The notes beneath the pieces were generated by a model. That model saw nothing but the letters and a program-made list of their open reading frames with translations, did not search any database and was not told the origin of the DNA. Source: Phycicoccus sp. (lineage in GTDB: Bacteria > Actinomycetota > Actinomycetes > Actinomycetales > Dermatophilaceae). From it: a stretch of 64,000 nt of DNA. This document shows positions 33,722 to 43,539 of this stretch, in pieces. Location of the stretch: the NCBI GenBank assembly GCA_012927555.1, contig JABBOX010000197.1:1-64000 (forward strand). The letters run 5' to 3'. Positions within the stretch are counted from its first letter, which is position 1. Each line of letters starts with the position of its first letter. A program made the translations under genes and the position numbers.

Positions 33722-34669
33722 TCCCGATTCGAGCCAGATCAAAACCAGCCCAGCGACTCCTCTGTCGACCCCGCACACGAGGTGCCGGCCCCGGCCGTGC
33801 ACATCTCTGAGGCCGACGAGTCCGCGGCCCATATTGCCGAGCTGGTACGCCGAACCACGGAGGCCAAGGCCAAACCACGTCCTTCATCCGTTGCCCCTCC
33901 GAACGCCACGATGGCACAGGCGCCTCCGACGCCCACCCGCCAAATTCCAGCACCGCCCGTCACCCCTGTCGCAGCACCGCCCGCCGCCCCGACCTCACCA
34001 CCGGACGACGTGACGCCGCCCCCCGCCATTCGGCCACAGTCCCGGATGATGGCGTGGTCGCCGTCCCGGATGACGACGCGGCTGCCGTCGCGCCTGACCA
34101 CATGGCCGCCGTCGCGGTCGACTCTGGCCGTCGCCGGTGTCCTTGTCGTTCTCCTGGTCGGTGGCGGTGTGGCCCTGTCACGTCCGTCCGGCTCGACTGC
34201 GACACCCCCCGCGCCCACCGTCCAGGCAGCGGCGCCAGCCGGCTATGTCGTCAAGGTCACTGACGCGATCACGGACTGCGCAGGCCATTCGCGCGGCAAG
34301 ACGCAGGTCTCGTTCAAGGCTGAGAACTGCCTGAAGGCAACGAGATTGCTCGCGACCGGTGAGGTCGGCGGCCGACCGGTGCTCTTCGTCGTGTCACGGA
34401 TACAGATGACTACCAGCGAGGCAGCGGCCTCGGTCAAACGGGTCCTGGACGGCAACGGAACGGGCAATCTCAACGACCTGCTGCGCGATGGCATGACCTA
34501 CCCCGGAGCGCCGGCGAAGATGCCGGTCTCCGGATACGCCTCGGTTCAGACAGGCACGGTCGTCACCGTGGCTGAAGCGGGGTTCATCGACGGCCGATCG
34601 TCAAACACGGACCCGGCTCTCCGCGCCGCCGCAGCAGCGGTTGCCACGAAGGTCTCAACCCAAGCCTGA
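33722..34669 (+). CDS. Hypothetical single-TM protein with Pro-rich N-terminus
   Basis: Pro/Ala-rich N-terminus, TM VAGVLVVLLVGGGVAL, extracytoplasmic C-terminal domain. Confidence 0.65.
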   Translation, partial: SRFEPDQNQPSDSSVDPAHEVPAPAVHISEADESAAHIAELVRRTTEAKAKPRPSSVAPPNATMAQAPPTPTRQIPAPPVTPVAAPPAAPTSPPDDVTPPPAIRPQSRMMAWSPSRMTTRLPSRLTTWPPSRSTLAVAGVLVVLLVGGGVALSRPSGSTATPPAPTVQAAAPAGYVVKVTDAITDCAGHSRGKTQVSFKAENCLKATRLLATGEVGGRPVLFVVSRIQMTTSEAAASVKRVLDGNGTGNLNDLLRDGMTYPGAPAKMPVSGYASVQTGTVVTVAEAGFIDGRSSNTDPALRAAAAAVATKVSTQA

Positions 34670-34689
34670 AGGCCGTCGCGCACCTCGGG

Positions 34690-35586
34690 TCACGTCACGT
34701 CTGGGGTCACGTCGGCAGGCGAGCGCCGAGCGGCCAGCGCCGCGTTGTACAGGTCCTTGCGGCTCAGTCCGGTCGCCGCGGCCAACTCTGCACTGACATC
34801 CTTGAGCCGCTCCCCTGCAGCCACCCGGGCCTGTATGCCGGCCACGGCCGCCTCGGGATCGGTCACCACAGCCGGCGCGCCGCCGACCACGATGGTGATC
34901 TCGCCCTTGACGCCGTCGGACGCCCACACAGCCAGGTCGGACAGACCCCCGCGTTTGACCTCCTCATAGGTCTTGGTCAGCTCCCGGCACACCGCCGCGG
35001 GGCGATCCGCGCCGAACGCCTTGGCCATCGCCGCCAGCGTGGCATCAAGTCGGTGCGGCGCCTCGAAGAAGATCATCGTCCGTCTCTCCTGCGCCAACGC
35101 ATGGAGCGAACGCAGCCTCTCCCCCGCCTTGCGCGACATGAAACCCTCAAAACAGAAGCGGTCCACCGGCAGCCCGGACACGGCCAGAGCCATCAGGACT
35201 GCGCTCGGGCCGGGCACGCAGGTGACCTTCACGCCGGCTTCGACCGCGGCGGCGACCAGGCGATAGCCGGGGTCGGACACGGACGGCATACCGGCGTCCG
35301 TCACCACCACCACGCGTGCGCCACCCACAAGCCGGGCCAGGAGGTCCGCGGTGCGGGTGGCCTCGTTGTGCTCGTGGTAGCTGACGACCGACCCCGTCGG
35401 CCTGACCTCGAGCGCGCCGCACAGGCGCTTGAAGCGCCTGGTGTCCTCTGCCGCGACCACATCGGCCGTCGCGATCTCCAGCGCGAGGCGCGGTGCGGCG
35501 TCGCGCGGGTCGCCGATCGGGGTGGCTGCAAGGACGAGGACGCCGGCGCCGGAGTTGGTCACGCCCTCGATCCTCTCAGGGGACAT
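34690..35586 (-). CDS. rsmI: 16S rRNA (cytidine-1402-2'-O)-methyltransferase
   Basis: [41 protein letters not shown]; start may be slightly different. Confidence 0.92.
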   Translation of the reverse strand: MSPERIEGVTNSGAGVLVLAATPIGDPRDAAPRLALEIATADVVAAEDTRRFKRLCGALEVRPTGSVVSYHEHNEATRTADLLARLVGGARVVVVTDAGMPSVSDPGYRLVAAAVEAGVKVTCVPGPSAVLMALAVSGLPVDRFCFEGFMSRKAGERLRSLHALAQERRTMIFFEAPHRLDATLAAMAKAFGADRPAAVCRELTKTYEEVKRGGLSDLAVWASDGVKGEITIVVGGAPAVVTDPEAAVAGIQARVAAGERLKDVSAELAAATGLSRKDLYNAALAARRSPADVTPDVT

Positions 35587-35606
35587 GGTCGGCGCGACAG
35601 CGGATG

Positions 35607-35651
35607 CCTCGACCGTGGATGTCTCGACTGTGGACGCCTCGACTGTGGATG
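35607..35651. repeat. 15-bp direct repeat x3 in the rsmI/pmt divergent intergenic region
   Basis: CCTCGACCGTGGATG / TCTCGACTGTGGACG / CCTCGACTGTGGATG. Confidence 0.8.
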
Positions 35652-35687
35652 TGTTGATCCACGGCTGCGCTGCATACGATGGCGGCC

Positions 35688-37274
35688 ATGACGTCGACCG
35701 AGCAATTGCGCGCCCGGCTGCTCGGCTTCCGCCCCACCGACGTCCTGTGGGGCTGGGTAGCGCCACTGATCGTCGCGGCTGTCGGCGGATTCCTGCGGTT
35801 CTGGCAGCTCGGCCGACCTCACCAGCTCGTCTTCGACGAGACGTACTACGTGAAACAGGGCTACTCGATCTTCGAGTACGGCCACGAGCGACGGGTGCCG
35901 GCGAGCATCAAGAGCCCGGACGCGATGTTCACCAACGGCACCCCGAACGTGTTCGGCACCGAACCCGACCTCGTCGTCCACCCTCCCGTCGGCAAGTGGA
36001 TCATCGGTCTCGGCGAGCACATCTTCGGCGCGACCAGCTCGTTCGGATGGCGGTTCTCGGTCGCCCTGCTCGGAACGATCTCGATCCTGATGATCGGTCG
36101 CGCCGCCCGGCGGATGTTCGGGTCGACGCTGCTCGGCACGATCGCCGCCATCCTGCTGGCCTTCGACGGTCAGCACTTCGTCCACTCGCGCACCGGCCTG
36201 CTGGACCTCATCGTGATGTTCTGGGCGTTCGCCGCTTTCTGCGCGCTGCTGATCGACCGTGACCACTCCCGCGAGGTGCTGGCGCGCAAGGTGGGCGCGC
36301 TGCGAGACGCGCACGGCGGCGAGGACGGCAAGGGCACACGGAATACGGCCATGATCTTCGGCCCGTGGCTCGGCTGGCGTCCCTGGCGCTGGGTCGCTGG
36401 CATCTGCCTCGGACTGGCGACGGGCACCAAGTGGTCGGGCCTGTTCTTCATGGTCGCCTTCGTTCTGATGACCGTCTTCTGGGACATGGGGGCGCGCCGG
36501 GCGGCGGGCGTGCGCCGCTGGTGGTGGGGCGCCATCGTCCTGGACGGGCTGTATGCCGGTCTGCTCATGGTGACGCTGACCGTCTCCGTCTACGTCGCAT
36601 CGTGGACCGGCTGGTTCGCGGCCAAGGACTCCTACGACCGGCAGTGGGCGGTTACCCACCACGCAACGACGTTCGCGTGGGTGCCGGACTCCCTGCGATC
36701 GCTCTGGCAGTACCACCAGGAGATCTACTCCTTCCACGTCAACGTGACCTCGGACCACCCGTACAGGACCAACCCGTGGTCGTGGCTGATCCAGGGTCGA
36801 CCGACGTCCTTCTTCTACGAGAGTCCCAAGAAGGGGAAGGACGGATGCGTGGTCGACCTCTGCAGCAAGGCGATCACCTCGATCGGCACCCCGACGCTGT
36901 GGTGGGGCGCAGCGATCGCGATCTTCGTCCTGTTGTTCATGTGGGCGTTGCGCCGCGACTGGCGAGCCGGCGCGATCCTGGCAGGATTTGCGGGCGGATA
37001 CCTGCCGTGGTTCAACTACCAGCACCGCACCATCTTCAACTTCTACGAGGTCGCGTTCGTGCCGTTCGTCGCGCTGGCAGTGACCTACGTCCTCGGGCTC
37101 GGAATCGGCGGGCCCAAAGCCTCGCCCCGTCGCCGCAAGATCGGGCTGCTGCTGGCCGGGATCTTCGTGATCGCCACCGTCGCCTGCTTCGCGTTCTTCT
37201 ATCCGATCTACACCGCGCAGGTCATTCCGCAGCCGCAGTGGCATCTACGGATGTGGTTTCCCAGCTGGATATAG
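35688..37274 (+). CDS. Dolichyl-phosphate-mannose--protein mannosyltransferase (PMT family)
   Basis: [27 protein letters not shown], multi-TM. Confidence 0.92.
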   Translation: MTSTEQLRARLLGFRPTDVLWGWVAPLIVAAVGGFLRFWQLGRPHQLVFDETYYVKQGYSIFEYGHERRVPASIKSPDAMFTNGTPNVFGTEPDLVVHPPVGKWIIGLGEHIFGATSSFGWRFSVALLGTISILMIGRAARRMFGSTLLGTIAAILLAFDGQHFVHSRTGLLDLIVMFWAFAAFCALLIDRDHSREVLARKVGALRDAHGGEDGKGTRNTAMIFGPWLGWRPWRWVAGICLGLATGTKWSGLFFMVAFVLMTVFWDMGARRAAGVRRWWWGAIVLDGLYAGLLMVTLTVSVYVASWTGWFAAKDSYDRQWAVTHHATTFAWVPDSLRSLWQYHQEIYSFHVNVTSDHPYRTNPWSWLIQGRPTSFFYESPKKGKDGCVVDLCSKAITSIGTPTLWWGAAIAIFVLLFMWALRRDWRAGAILAGFAGGYLPWFNYQHRTIFNFYEVAFVPFVALAVTYVLGLGIGGPKASPRRRKIGLLLAGIFVIATVACFAFFYPIYTAQVIPQPQWHLRMWFPSWI

Positions 37275-37278
37275 CCGT

Positions 37279-38934
37279 TCATCGGAGGGTAATCGGCGAT
37301 GCGGCCCAGGGCGCCTCGGGAACCCCTGGAACCTCTGGCTTGAGGAAGTCGCCCAACAACCCTGGCAACGCTCGGTTTCCGAGTGCGACAGCCATGGAAA
37401 GCGGCAGGTCCGTGACGTCATACCGCTGTCTGCCTGCTGCCGTGGTCGCGGTCAGCGTCGCCAGTCCGGCGCGGCGCTGGAAGTAGGTCTGCCGAAAGTT
37501 CCAGCCGATGATGCCGTCGCAGGCGAGCACATCACGACGCCGACCGAGCGAACCCTGTTGGGTGACCAGTGTCCCGCCGGACAATGCGTGCCCCAGAGAT
37601 CGGTAGCGATCCGCTGCGAGCAGGACCGCGAACGGGATGGTCAGCGCGACTCCAAGACCAAGCCACGGGGAATCGCCCGACCAGATGGCCACGCCGACGA
37701 CGACCATCAGGACGAATACCGGCTGCAGCGCGCGCAAGAAGCGCCGCCGACGAGCGGCCGGGCCATGGGCGGTGAGCGAGGCCTCGACCGGCGCAGGGTC
37801 CCGCAGGATCTGGGTCGCAAGTGCTCGCGCCACGGTGATCGGGGCCGGCGGCAACAACAGGGAGCTGCCTCCGTCGGCACGGCCCTTGGACTCCAGCCCG
37901 GTCGTGATGCCGCTCAGCCGTGCCGCGTGAACGGCTCTCAGGAGCAGCGGCTCGCCGAGCTCCACCCCCAACAGCCGTCGCTCCTCGATGCTGGTGGCCC
38001 TGGTGGTCAACAGCCCCCGGGTGATGTGCAGACTGCCCTGCGCATGACGGGTGAGGCGAAAACCCCAGTAGGACAGGACGTATCCGCCGATCGACAGGGC
38101 AGTGACCGTGCCGGCGAGGGCGGCCATCACCTGCAGGATGCCCAGCCAGATCGCGGTCTGCTCCATGTGGTCGACGAAGCCCCTGACCGGTCCCACATCA
38201 TTGGGCGTGACGTTCATCTGGTCGAGCAGGTTCCACCCGAGGCCAAGGATCGCCGCGGCGGCCAGGACCCCGGACATGGTGAACGGCGCGAAGCGCACCC
38301 AGCGCGGGTCCAACCGCACCAGCTCGATGTCAGGGTCCGGCGCCGCCGGGACGTCTCCGACAGGCACGACTTCGAAGGGCACGCCTTCGGAGGGCAATCC
38401 TCCCGGCTCGCTCGGGGACGACCCGGCACGCTCGTCGAGGGAGGACGGCAGGGCACGATGCAGCAGCTCGGCGCGCAGGGCCGCCGCCTCAGCCGTGGGA
38501 AGCGAGTCAAGCGTCAGCCCGCTTCCGCTCCCACTCGCGCTCCGTTGACTACCGGTGCCGATGTCGACCTTCGCAAGTCCCAGCAGTCGGTGTAACGGTG
38601 ACGCTGTCACGTCAACGGAGCGAACCCGATCTGCAGGAGCGGCAACGGTTTTGCGTTGAAACAGGCCGGTGCGCAGCTGCACCTGCTCAGGGGTGATGCG
38701 GTATCGCGTAGTCGCCCAGCGCAGCACGCTCAGAGCAATGACGATGACGACACCCAGCGGGCCCCACCACCACATCTCGCCATCACCGACGGAGCGCCCC
38801 GCGACCACCAGGCCTGCGAGGGCGGGGATGTACCGGGTCAGCTCCTTGACCGGGTACACCAGGAGCATGCGGGCGCTCAGACGGCGCCAGCCCTCGTCCA
38901 CCCGGTCGCCATGCTGAAAGTCGTTCACGGTCAC
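37279..38934 (-). CDS. bPH2 (YdbT-like) PH domain-containing membrane protein
   Basis: RYRITPEQVQLRTGLFQRKTVAAPADRVRSVDVTASPLHRLLGLAKVDIGT; GTG start overlapping the upstream stop. Confidence 0.85.
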   Translation of the reverse strand: MTVNDFQHGDRVDEGWRRLSARMLLVYPVKELTRYIPALAGLVVAGRSVGDGEMWWWGPLGVVIVIALSVLRWATTRYRITPEQVQLRTGLFQRKTVAAPADRVRSVDVTASPLHRLLGLAKVDIGTGSQRSASGSGSGLTLDSLPTAEAAALRAELLHRALPSSLDERAGSSPSEPGGLPSEGVPFEVVPVGDVPAAPDPDIELVRLDPRWVRFAPFTMSGVLAAAAILGLGWNLLDQMNVTPNDVGPVRGFVDHMEQTAIWLGILQVMAALAGTVTALSIGGYVLSYWGFRLTRHAQGSLHITRGLLTTRATSIEERRLLGVELGEPLLLRAVHAARLSGITTGLESKGRADGGSSLLLPPAPITVARALATQILRDPAPVEASLTAHGPAARRRRFLRALQPVFVLMVVVGVAIWSGDSPWLGLGVALTIPFAVLLAADRYRSLGHALSGGTLVTQQGSLGRRRDVLACDGIIGWNFRQTYFQRRAGLATLTATTAAGRQRYDVTDLPLSMAVALGNRALPGLLGDFLKPEVPGVPEAPWAASPITLR

Positions 38935-39413
38935 GTCGCGTCGCCCTCGCTGCGACTCGTGACCTCGGTGAGATGGGCGACCAGGCCGTCGGCGGTGGCG
39001 CGGTCCAGCCCGTGGATGCGCAACGGCCCGGCGGCGGACGCTGTCGTGACGGTGACGTTGGCGAGCCTGAACAGCTGCTCCAGCGGGCCGCGATCGGTGT
39101 CGACCGTCTGGACCCGCGAGATGGGGGCGATCCGTCGCTCCTGGCTGAGCCAGCCGGACTGGGTGTAGACCGCGGTGTCGGTGACCTCCCAGCGGTGAAC
39201 GCGGTAGCGCCAACGCGGCATCACGACAAGGTGAGCTGACGCGATCAGCACGGTGACAACAAGCGCAACGACCCGCAGGCCCTGATCATCCCTGGACACC
39301 AGGAACGAGAGGAGCTGTGCCCCGAGAACGATGAGCCACCCGGGCAGCGCTCGCACCGTCCAGAACACGATGGCACGGGAGCTGACATGGTTGGCGGGTT
39401 CGCGCAGCTGCAT
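38931..39413 (-). CDS. bPH2 (YdbS-like) PH domain-containing protein
   Basis: RYRVHRWEVTDTAVYTQSGWLSQERRIAPISRVQTVDTDRGPLEQLFRLANVTVTTAS. Confidence 0.85.
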   Translation of the reverse strand: MQLREPANHVSSRAIVFWTVRALPGWLIVLGAQLLSFLVSRDDQGLRVVALVVTVLIASAHLVVMPRWRYRVHRWEVTDTAVYTQSGWLSQERRIAPISRVQTVDTDRGPLEQLFRLANVTVTTASAAGPLRIHGLDRATADGLVAHLTEVTSRSEGDAT

Positions 39414-39526
39414 GAGTCCTACCCTTTCACGCACTGGCCAGAGGCCCAGGATCATCGGAGGGGAAGCACCGCGCGATCGGTGAGGCACCTGGCCCCGCAG
39501 CTCGATTCGTCGCTCTCTTGCTGACC

Positions 39527-40744
39527 ATGGTTCGCACCCCTAGCGTCGGACGTGTGTCGGAAGGTCTGTTGGTCGAACCCGGACGTCCTTGGGCGTGGGA
39601 GGGTTTCTTCTCTGCCGACCCACGGAGCTGGATCCTCGACTCCGCCGAGCCGGCTGCCAAGTGGTCGCTGCTGACCGGGGTTCTCGACGAGCCGGATGAC
39701 GACGGCAAGGTCGTTGCGGCCCACCAGCGAGTCCTGACCGACCCGGGCACGCGCGACCTGATCGACCGGCTCCCCGACTGGGAGGGCGGGGCGCCGCTCT
39801 CGGGGCACGAGAGCCCGAAGTTCGCGCCAAACCTGCTGAACCTGCTTGCCGACATGGGACTTCGGGCCGGCGACAGTCGCAAGGTCGACCGGGTGCTGGA
39901 GCAGATGCTCGCCCACCAGGACACCGTCGGCCACTTCCAGTCGTACGCGCCGCCACGGGGGTCGGATGCGCCGATGTGGGGGGCGTTGCTGTGCGACTCG
40001 CACGCCGTGATCGAGGTCCTTGTCCGCTATGGGCATGGCCGGGACGCGAGCGTGCTCGCAGGCCTCGCCCGGATGACCGACGACCTCACCGAAACGGCAC
40101 AAGGACCCGCCTGGCTCTGCCTGCCGGACCCCGCGACAGGGTTCCGCGGCCCGGGCCGCAAGGGTGACTTCTGCCCTCAAGTGACCCGCGAGGCGCTGCG
40201 GGTCTATGCCCTGCTCGCCGAGACCGAGCGACACTCCGGCCTTCTCGACTCCGGCCTTCTCGACGTGAGCCTGCTCGACGTCGCCCGAGTGTCGCTGGCC
40301 GCCTGGCAGCGGCGTGATGCGCAGAAGCCGTACATGTTCGGGCACGGCAAGACCTTCAAGACCGTCAAGTGGCCACCCACCTGGTACCGCGTGTATGCCG
40401 TCCTCGACACCCTCGGCCGCTACCCGGGCCTGTGGCGTGGCCAGGACGCCAGGCCCGAGGACCGGCGGTCGATGGCTGAGCTGATCGCCGTTCTGATCGC
40501 CTACAACATGACCGACGACGGCTTGGTCGTCCCTCTATCCACTTCCCGCGGCTTCGAAGCCTTCTCGTTCGGGCAGAAGAAGCAGCCGTCGGCCTTCGCC
40601 ACCGCACAGGTTCTGACCGTCCTCCACCGCCTCGACGATCTCGCTGTGGAGGCACAGGCCATCGACGTCACCAGCCTGTCCAGCTCCAAGGGCGGTGCCG
40701 GCGTGGCCCTACCGCCATCCCCGGTGCGTCACAAAGCGTCCTAG
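39527..40744 (+). CDS. Prenyltransferase/squalene-cyclase-like conserved hypothetical protein
   Basis: Alpha-toroid-like composition; no confident family assignment by eye. Confidence 0.55.
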   Translation: MVRTPSVGRVSEGLLVEPGRPWAWEGFFSADPRSWILDSAEPAAKWSLLTGVLDEPDDDGKVVAAHQRVLTDPGTRDLIDRLPDWEGGAPLSGHESPKFAPNLLNLLADMGLRAGDSRKVDRVLEQMLAHQDTVGHFQSYAPPRGSDAPMWGALLCDSHAVIEVLVRYGHGRDASVLAGLARMTDDLTETAQGPAWLCLPDPATGFRGPGRKGDFCPQVTREALRVYALLAETERHSGLLDSGLLDVSLLDVARVSLAAWQRRDAQKPYMFGHGKTFKTVKWPPTWYRVYAVLDTLGRYPGLWRGQDARPEDRRSMAELIAVLIAYNMTDDGLVVPLSTSRGFEAFSFGQKKQPSAFATAQVLTVLHRLDDLAVEAQAIDVTSLSSSKGGAGVALPPSPVRHKAS

Positions 40745-40804
40745 AACACGGAGGCTCCTAAGACACAGATGCTCCTAAGACACGCAGGCTCCTGGAACAC
40801 AAAA
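40737..40804. repeat. 17-bp direct repeat x4 beginning at the stop codon of the preceding gene
   Basis: CGTCCTAGAACACGGAG / GCTCCTAAGACACAGAT / GCTCCTAAGACACGCAG / GCTCCTGGAACACAAAA. Confidence 0.85.
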
Positions 40805-40834
40805 GCCCTCATCCCAAAATGGGAGAGAGCCTTT
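40802..40834. terminator. Bidirectional terminator-like hairpin between convergent CDS and tRNA-Ala
   Basis: AAAGCCCTCATCCCAAAATGGGAGAGAGCCTTT with A/T-rich flanks. Confidence 0.7.
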
Positions 40835-40852
40835 GGCCGGTGATCTTGTGGG

Positions 40853-40925
40853 TGGAGCTGAGGGGACTCGAACCCCTGACCCCCTCGTTGCGAACGAGGT
40901 GCGCTACCAGCTGCGCCACAGCCCC
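40853..40925 (-). tRNA. tRNA-Ala (anticodon CGC)
   Basis: GGGGCTG/CAGCTCC acceptor, anticodon stem-loop CCTCG TTCGCAA CGAGG, T-arm AGGGG TTCGAGT CCCCT. Confidence 0.93.
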
Positions 40926-41001
40926 GTGGTGCGGACGAAACGATAACACCGAGACGACCCGAGCCCGAAACCGGTTCGTACGCCGATGACCTCACGCGGT
41001 A

Positions 41002-41898
41002 TCAGGCGTGACGACGATCCAGAACCTCGTCGAGCTCACCCTCGTCGACCAGCCCGTCAAAGCTCGACGGGGACGTCACGCCGGGCTCGCTGACCGCCGC
41101 GGGGACCGGCTGGGGACGCTCTGCTCGCGCCTTGAGCGTGTAGGTGGGTGGCGGCACCGGAACCGGAGCCCAGCCGGACAGGTCCACGTCGGCCTGAGAC
41201 GGGGACACCGCTTGGGACTGTGACGGGGACTGCGTGTGAGACACGGACTCGCTCGGGTCCGCTATCTCGTTCGCGGTGTCATCAGAACTGGCAGCCGGCG
41301 TGTCGACCTGGGCTTGCGGCCGAGCAGCAGCCCGAGCGGGAGCGGCGGAGCGGGCGGGCCTGCTGGCCGAACGCCCCAGCGCGTTGGCCCGGCGCTCGGC
41401 GCGGTCGGCCACGGCGGCGTGGCGCAGCCAGGCCACGTCGACCACCAGCGCAGCGACAACGAGCAGCACGCTCCACCAGGGCAGGACAGCGAAGGCCGCC
41501 AACGCGGGGACGACCACAACGAGCGACAACAACGCCAAGAGAGTCAGACCGCGGACGCGCCTGGCCTGCAAACCGCGCCTGGCGTCTGAAGCCCGCTTCG
41601 GGCTAGCAGCAGCGGGGCGCGCGCGGACATTGGGTGCCGGGGGTTGAGCCCGTTTCACGACAACCTCCGCACGGGAGGGACGAGCCGGGCTCACGGCATA
41701 CGAGCGTGGTGTCGGTAGCGACAGGTCGGACTCGGGCAACGGAGTGCGACGCTCCAGCACTCGCATCGCCTCGGAGAACCGGTCGACCGACCGGGCTGTG
41801 GCCAGGTGTTCACGGCGTCCAACCCAGTGCTGGAGCAAATAGGCAGCCCAAATCGCAATGATGATAAGGAAGATAAGACCGCTGGGCTGCACGAACAC
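41002..41898 (-). CDS. SepX/GlpR-like membrane protein (gephyrin-like protein receptor family)
   Basis: N-terminus SGLIFLIIIAIWAAYLLQHWVGRREHLATARSVDRFSEAMRVL resembles SepX/GlpR family; position next to rimJ-moeA-galU. Confidence 0.65.
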   Translation of the reverse strand: MFVQPSGLIFLIIIAIWAAYLLQHWVGRREHLATARSVDRFSEAMRVLERRTPLPESDLSLPTPRSYAVSPARPSRAEVVVKRAQPPAPNVRARPAAASPKRASDARRGLQARRVRGLTLLALLSLVVVVPALAAFAVLPWWSVLLVVAALVVDVAWLRHAAVADRAERRANALGRSASRPARSAAPARAAARPQAQVDTPAASSDDTANEIADPSESVSHTQSPSQSQAVSPSQADVDLSGWAPVPVPPPTYTLKARAERPQPVPAAVSEPGVTSPSSFDGLVDEGELDEVLDRRHA

Positions 41899-41921
41899 GA
41901 CGTTAGAGGGGTCTGCCGCCC

Positions 41922-42572
41922 TTACCGCGGACCCGCCTCGGTGTGTCGCTCAAGTGACTGGTGTTGCCATTGATTCCAACGCTCCACCACCGACGAGCCG
42001 CCCAGATCCTCGGTGGTCAACGCGAAGGACCGGTGGTCGCGCCAATCGCCGTCGATGTGAAGATAACGCAGACGCAGACCCTCGTCACGGAAGCCCAGCT
42101 TCTCGATGACTCGCAGGCTCGCGGTGTTCTCAGGCCGAATGTTGACCTCGACCCGATGCAGACCCAGCCCGATGAACGCGTGGTCGCAGGCCGCCGCGAG
42201 CGCCAGGGGCATGATCCCTTGCCCTGCAACCGCTTCGTCAACCCAGTAACCCGCGGATGCGCCGCGCAGCGAGCCCCACGCGATCCCGAACAGGTGCATC
42301 TGGCCGACCAGCCGACCCTCGGTCTCGATGACGAACGGTTGGAGCCGGCCTTCGTTGGCCTCGCGGTCGAACTGCCGAACCAGCTGGCGGTAGCCGAGCT
42401 GTGTGGCGAGTCCCTCGGGCGAGGTGGCCTCCCACGGGCGCAACCACTCGGTGTTCTTCGCCCGGAGTGCCTCCCACTCGGTGCGGTCCTTGCCGCGCAG
42501 GGGGCGCAGGATCACCGGGTCACCGCCGACCCGACGCGCGGTGATCGTCACCGGCCAGAGCCCGCTGCTCAA
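41922..42572 (-). CDS. GNAT acetyltransferase, RimJ-like
   Basis: GYWVDEAVAGQGIMPLALAAACDHAFIGLGLHRVEVNIRPENTASLRVIEKLGF. Confidence 0.9.
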   Translation of the reverse strand: MSSGLWPVTITARRVGGDPVILRPLRGKDRTEWEALRAKNTEWLRPWEATSPEGLATQLGYRQLVRQFDREANEGRLQPFVIETEGRLVGQMHLFGIAWGSLRGASAGYWVDEAVAGQGIMPLALAAACDHAFIGLGLHRVEVNIRPENTASLRVIEKLGFRDEGLRLRYLHIDGDWRDHRSFALTTEDLGGSSVVERWNQWQHQSLERHTEAGPR

Positions 42573-43066
42573 TGGTCACCGCCCTGAATCTGCGAGAGAG
42601 CATGCGCGAGAACGGGTTTGAGCACCGCAAGCCCGTCGCGCACACCACCTGTCGATCCCGGAAGGTTGACGACCAAGGTCTGCCCCGCCACGCCGCTGAC
42701 TCCCCGGGACAACATGGCCGTTGGGACTCCCGCCTCCACACCTGCTGCACGGATGGCCTCGGCGATCCCTGGGACCAGCCGATCCACGACGCGTTGGGTG
42801 GCCTCAGGGGTGCCGTCGTTCGCAGTCAGGCCAGTGCCACCCGTGGTCAACACCAACGAGACACCCGTGGAGAGGGCGGCGCGAAGGGCCACCTCGACAT
42901 CGGGACCATCGGCAACCACGACGACGTCTCCCACCGCGAGCCCCCAGCCTCGCAGCGCGTCGGCGATGATGGGCCCCGACCGGTCCGGATAGACCCCAGC
43001 GGCTGCCCGGGTCGAGCACGTGATGACCACGGCGGACCCGGTCATGACCACAGCAGAGTCGGTCAT
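42569..43066 (-). CDS. MogA/MoaB family molybdenum cofactor biosynthesis protein
   Basis: SLVLTTGGTGLTANDGTPEATQRVVDRLVPGIAEAIRA, LVVNLPGSTGGVRDGL. Confidence 0.9.
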   Translation of the reverse strand: MTDSAVVMTGSAVVITCSTRAAAGVYPDRSGPIIADALRGWGLAVGDVVVVADGPDVEVALRAALSTGVSLVLTTGGTGLTANDGTPEATQRVVDRLVPGIAEAIRAAGVEAGVPTAMLSRGVSGVAGQTLVVNLPGSTGGVRDGLAVLKPVLAHALSQIQGGDH

Positions 43067-43539
43067 GACTCCACCCAGTCCCCTGATCTGCCGCCGGACT
43101 TGGCTGTCACCCGCACGTCGGTGATCCGCGCATGCCGGTCCACGGCCTTGACCATGTCAATCAGCGCCAGAGCCCCGACCGACACCGCGGTGAGCGCCTC
43201 CATCTCGACCCCGGTCCGGTCAGCGGTGCGGACCGTTGCCGTCAGGTCCACGCCCTCGTCGATGACCACGAGATCGACCTCGACCCCGTGGACGCCGATC
43301 GGATGGGCGAGCGGGATCAGGTCGGGAGTGCGTTTGGCCGCCTGGATCGCGGCGATTCGCGCGACCGAAAGCGCGTCGCCCTTGGGCACGGTCCCCCCAC
43401 GCAGTGCCGCGACGGCTGCCGCCGAGAGCAGGACCCGTCCGGCCGCCGTGGCCGAGCGGACCGTCACGTCCTTGGTCGAGACGTCGACCATGTGCGCCGA
43501 TCCGTCGGCACGTACATGTGTCAGGCGCGGCTCACTCAT
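43063..43539 (-). CDS. moaC: Cyclic pyranopterin monophosphate synthase
   Basis: LTHVRADGSAHMVDVSTKDVTVRSATA, LIPLAHPIGVHGVEVDL. Confidence 0.94.
   Translation of the reverse strand: MSEPRLTHVRADGSAHMVDVSTKDVTVRSATAAGRVLLSAAAVAALRGGTVPKGDALSVARIAAIQAAKRTPDLIPLAHPIGVHGVEVDLVVIDEGVDLTATVRTADRTGVEMEALTAVSVGALALIDMVKAVDRHARITDVRVTAKSGGRSGDWVES

Noticed and set aside
35559-37244. 561-aa minus-strand ORF opposite the PMT gene
   Set aside because: Antisense frame artefact; no recognisable domain and opposite a well-supported multi-TM PMT protein
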